Assembly (NCBI GenBank): GCA_021795055.1 | Contig: JAJYPW010000050.1 | Span: forward strand, 1-6,848 | DNA length: 6,848 nt | DNA from: Thermoplasmata archaeon | GTDB lineage: Archaea > Thermoplasmatota > Thermoplasmata > Thermoplasmatales > Thermoplasmataceae | Reading direction: 5' to 3' | Shown: one piece after another, positions 4,917 through 6,848 of the stretch | How the letters are laid out: every line of letters begins with the position of its first letter | How positions within the stretch are numbered: the first letter of the stretch is position 1 | Position numbers and translations under genes: made by a program | Notes under the pieces: generated by a model | What the model was told of the DNA's origin: nothing | Database searches by the model: none | The model's input: only the letters and a program-made list of their open reading frames with translations

Positions 4917-6848
4917 ATGGCGATCGACACGATTGTGAAGAGGGACGGAAAGGTAGTGGAATTTCAGCCTAAAAAGATAACACAGGCTATTTTCAAGGCA
5001 ATGCACTCTTCGGGGATCGGCGATATCGATGATGCTGAGAAATTTACCGGGATGGTTCTGAAGTCCCTTGAGGATGCAGGTGGTACGCCGACGGTAGAAG
5101 ACGTTCAGGACATCGTAATCAAAATGCTTTTGAACGAGGGAATCGGTGGAAAGAGATTTTCCGAAGTGGCCGAGTCCTACATCCTTTACAGGGAAAACAG
5201 GAGAAAAATAAGGGAAGAAAAGCAGCGCCTATCTGAAAAGTCGATTCCTTCCGGAAAGGGACAGGTCGTGCTTGAACAACCGCGAATTGATCTCAGGCTC
5301 CGCCCAACAACGGTGACCAACAGGAAAGGAGAGAGAGTGCCGATAGATGTTGGCAAGATCAGGAGTGTTGTCATGGATGCCTGTGACGGGCTGACAGGGG
5401 TTGATCCGCTTGTCCTTGAAGTCGATTCCCAAATTCATTTCTACGAGGGGGTTTCAACCAGGGCGATACAGGAAACCCTCATAAAAGTTGCAAACGAGAA
5501 AACTACGGCATCCCAACCGAACTGGACTTACGTGGCTGCCCGTCTGCTTCTCCATGATCTTTACAGGGAAGCATCCAAGAACCGGCTGTCCCCGCATGAA
5601 TATGGCAGCTTTTACGATCTCGTGAACACCCTGACGAAGATAGGCAGGTACGATCCAAAGGTATTGCAGGCATACAGGAAGGAAGAACTTGAAGAGCTCG
5701 GATCATACATCAAGCCTGACAGGGATAGGCTGTTCACATACGCAGGATTAAAACATCTCTCAGACAGATATTGCATAAAGGGTCTTGAGGATGAGGTTCT
5801 GGAACTCCCTCAGGAGACCTTTATGGGTATTGCCTGTTTCCTGGCCATTGCCGAGAAGCGGGAAGATAGGATAAAATGGGCGAAGAAATTTTATGAAGTC
5901 CTTTCCAACCTGTACATAACCGTAGCGACACCGACGCTTGCCAACGCGAGGAGACTTGACGGGCAGCTCAGTTCCTGCTTCATTGATACGCCCGATGACT
6001 CGCTTCAAGCTATATTCGACGGGGTGACAACCTTTGCCAAGGTATCCCAGAATGGAGGCGGAATGGGAGTATATCTGGGGAAACTGAGATCGCTCGGCAG
6101 TACCATAAGAGGATACAAGGGCGCCGGCAGCGGAATAGTTCCCTGGGTGAGGCTTTACAATGACACCGCGGTATCGGTAAACCAGCTGGGGCAGCGCGCA
6201 GGCGCAATCAGCCTGTGGCTGGACATATGGCACAAGGATATTCTGGATTTCCTTGACTTGAAAACCAACAACGGCGATGAAAGGAGGAAGGCGTACGATG
6301 TTTTTCCGGGAGTGTGCATACCCGATCTTTTTTACAGGGAAATTGAGAAGGACGGTGAGTGGAATCTCTTTGATCCCCATGAGATCAGGAGCGTCAAAGG
6401 CTGGTCCCTGGAAGATTTCTGGGGAGAAGAGTGGGAAAAGAGATACCTGGACTGTGTTTCCGACAGCAGGATAAGCAGGAAAACTATCCCGTCGCTCGAT
6501 ATATTTGGCCAGATATTGAGGAGCCTTTATGAAACAGGGGGCCCGTTCATTTTCAACAGGGATACTGTGAACAGGATGAACCCGAACAGGCACGCCGGCA
6601 TGATTTATTCTTCCAACCTGTGTACGGAAATCTGCCAGAACCAGTCACCAACTGTCCTCGAGAATGAAGGCGTTGCTGAAGAGGAAATAGTGAAACGGTA
6701 CATTTCCGGAGATCTTGTGGTTTGCAACCTGTCATCTATAAACCTTGGACGGACAGACACCCTCGAAAAGCTGAACGATGTAATCCCTGTGCAGATCCGT
6801 ATGCTTGATAACGTAATCACCATGAACAATCTGCCTCTTGAACAGGCG
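4917..6848 (+). CDS. Ribonucleotide reductase large (alpha) subunit, class I-like, tandem ATP-cones (3' end outside window)
   Basis: The first 644 residues are visible, without a stop. The enzyme reduces ribonucleotides to deoxyribonucleotides in the cytosol. Residues about 4-95 form one ATP-cone (IVKRDGKVVEFQPKKI to AESYILYREN) and about 131-219 a second (VTNRKGERVPIDVGKI to AARLLLHDLYREA). The second is the counterpart of the single E. coli cone, so the first is an added allosteric domain, as in Pseudomonas aeruginosa NrdA. Catalytic barrel: redox Cys C354 (QLSSCF, E. coli C225), GGGMG at 380-384, WHKDILDFL from 438, PDLF (469-472), N567-C569-E571 in SNLCTEI (N437/C439/E441) and the second redox Cys C603 (VVCNLSSINL, C462). 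NLCxEI is the class I form; class II enzymes usually have NPCGE. The C-terminal tyrosine pair (Y730/Y731) and CxxC tail would lie beyond the window. The upstream R2-like gene supports class I, but Thermoplasma acidophilum ribonucleotide reductase is reported B12-dependent, so class II use is not excluded. Confidence 0.92.
   Translation, partial: MAIDTIVKRDGKVVEFQPKKITQAIFKAMHSSGIGDIDDAEKFTGMVLKSLEDAGGTPTVEDVQDIVIKMLLNEGIGGKRFSEVAESYILYRENRRKIREEKQRLSEKSIPSGKGQVVLEQPRIDLRLRPTTVTNRKGERVPIDVGKIRSVVMDACDGLTGVDPLVLEVDSQIHFYEGVSTRAIQETLIKVANEKTTASQPNWTYVAARLLLHDLYREASKNRLSPHEYGSFYDLVNTLTKIGRYDPKVLQAYRKEELEELGSYIKPDRDRLFTYAGLKHLSDRYCIKGLEDEVLELPQETFMGIACFLAIAEKREDRIKWAKKFYEVLSNLYITVATPTLANARRLDGQLSSCFIDTPDDSLQAIFDGVTTFAKVSQNGGGMGVYLGKLRSLGSTIRGYKGAGSGIVPWVRLYNDTAVSVNQLGQRAGAISLWLDIWHKDILDFLDLKTNNGDERRKAYDVFPGVCIPDLFYREIEKDGEWNLFDPHEIRSVKGWSLEDFWGEEWEKRYLDCVSDSRISRKTIPSLDIFGQILRSLYETGGPFIFNRDTVNRMNPNRHAGMIYSSNLCTEICQNQSPTVLENEGVAEEEIVKRYISGDLVVCNLSSINLGRTDTLEKLNDVIPVQIRMLDNVITMNNLPLEQA

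Noticed and set aside
5760..6593. 277-codon minus-strand open frame opposite the alpha gene
   Set aside because: It is antisense to the strongly conserved catalytic barrel of ribonucleotide reductase, with no recognisable motif and no promoter or ribosome site seen. It is best explained as a mirror of the codon bias.
1..6848. CRISPR array, insertion sequence, tRNA or rRNA
   Set aside because: No regularly spaced repeats, terminal inverted repeats, transposase motifs or tRNA arm patterns were seen on reading both strands.

Overview
The window looks archaeal, most likely a member of the Thermoplasmatales or a relative in Thermoplasmatota. The evidence is TATA-type promoter elements about 25-30 bases before several start codons, leaderless or nearly leaderless starts, AGG/AGA and ATA codon preference, no bacterial -35/-10 boxes, and a Shine-Dalgarno motif only at the gene with a long leader. 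This assignment is inference from style and gene content; no rRNA gene is present.

Layout, left to right. (1) The last 26 codons of a plus-strand gene of unknown function end at 83, tail to tail with a minus-strand major facilitator superfamily transporter (80-1402). (2) A short divergent promoter region (1403-1560) separates the transporter from a plus-strand gene for a 61-residue DUF1059 protein with a Cys2/His2 metal-site pattern. (3) This gene converges on a minus-strand fused formimidoyltransferase-cyclodeaminase (1743-3269). (4) A 239-base divergent region follows, then a plus-strand R2-like (beta) subunit of class I ribonucleotide reductase (3509-4513). (5) After an AT-rich 403-base gap comes the large (alpha) subunit (4917 to the window end, first 644 residues), with two tandem ATP-cones and a class I-type active-site motif.

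The main point of interest is the beta subunit. Gap-free alignment from memory with E. coli NrdB and Chlamydia R2 through the ligand helices shows that the first half of the dimetal site and the radical tyrosine position are kept (E102, E132, H135, Y139). All three ligands supplied by the second helix pair are gone (E204->V199, E238->I233, H241->Q236 in E. coli numbering). The radical-transfer Trp48 position is a Tyr, and the C-terminal tail that normally carries Tyr356 and docks into alpha is missing. The frame is intact. It is either a new kind of metal-poor or metal-free R2, or a catalytically dead accessory beta comparable in concept to yeast Rnr4, beside an apparently intact alpha. Alpha might instead use another beta or adenosylcobalamin; its C-terminal part, which would help decide, lies outside the window.

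Both convergent gene pairs end with the two stop codons sharing one CTAG tetranucleotide, so this stretch is packed very tightly. The formimidoyltransferase-cyclodeaminase feeds one-carbon units into the tetrahydrofolate pool, and ribonucleotide reductase makes deoxynucleotides. A common role in DNA-precursor supply is possible, but they are transcribed divergently and nothing in the sequence proves co-regulation.
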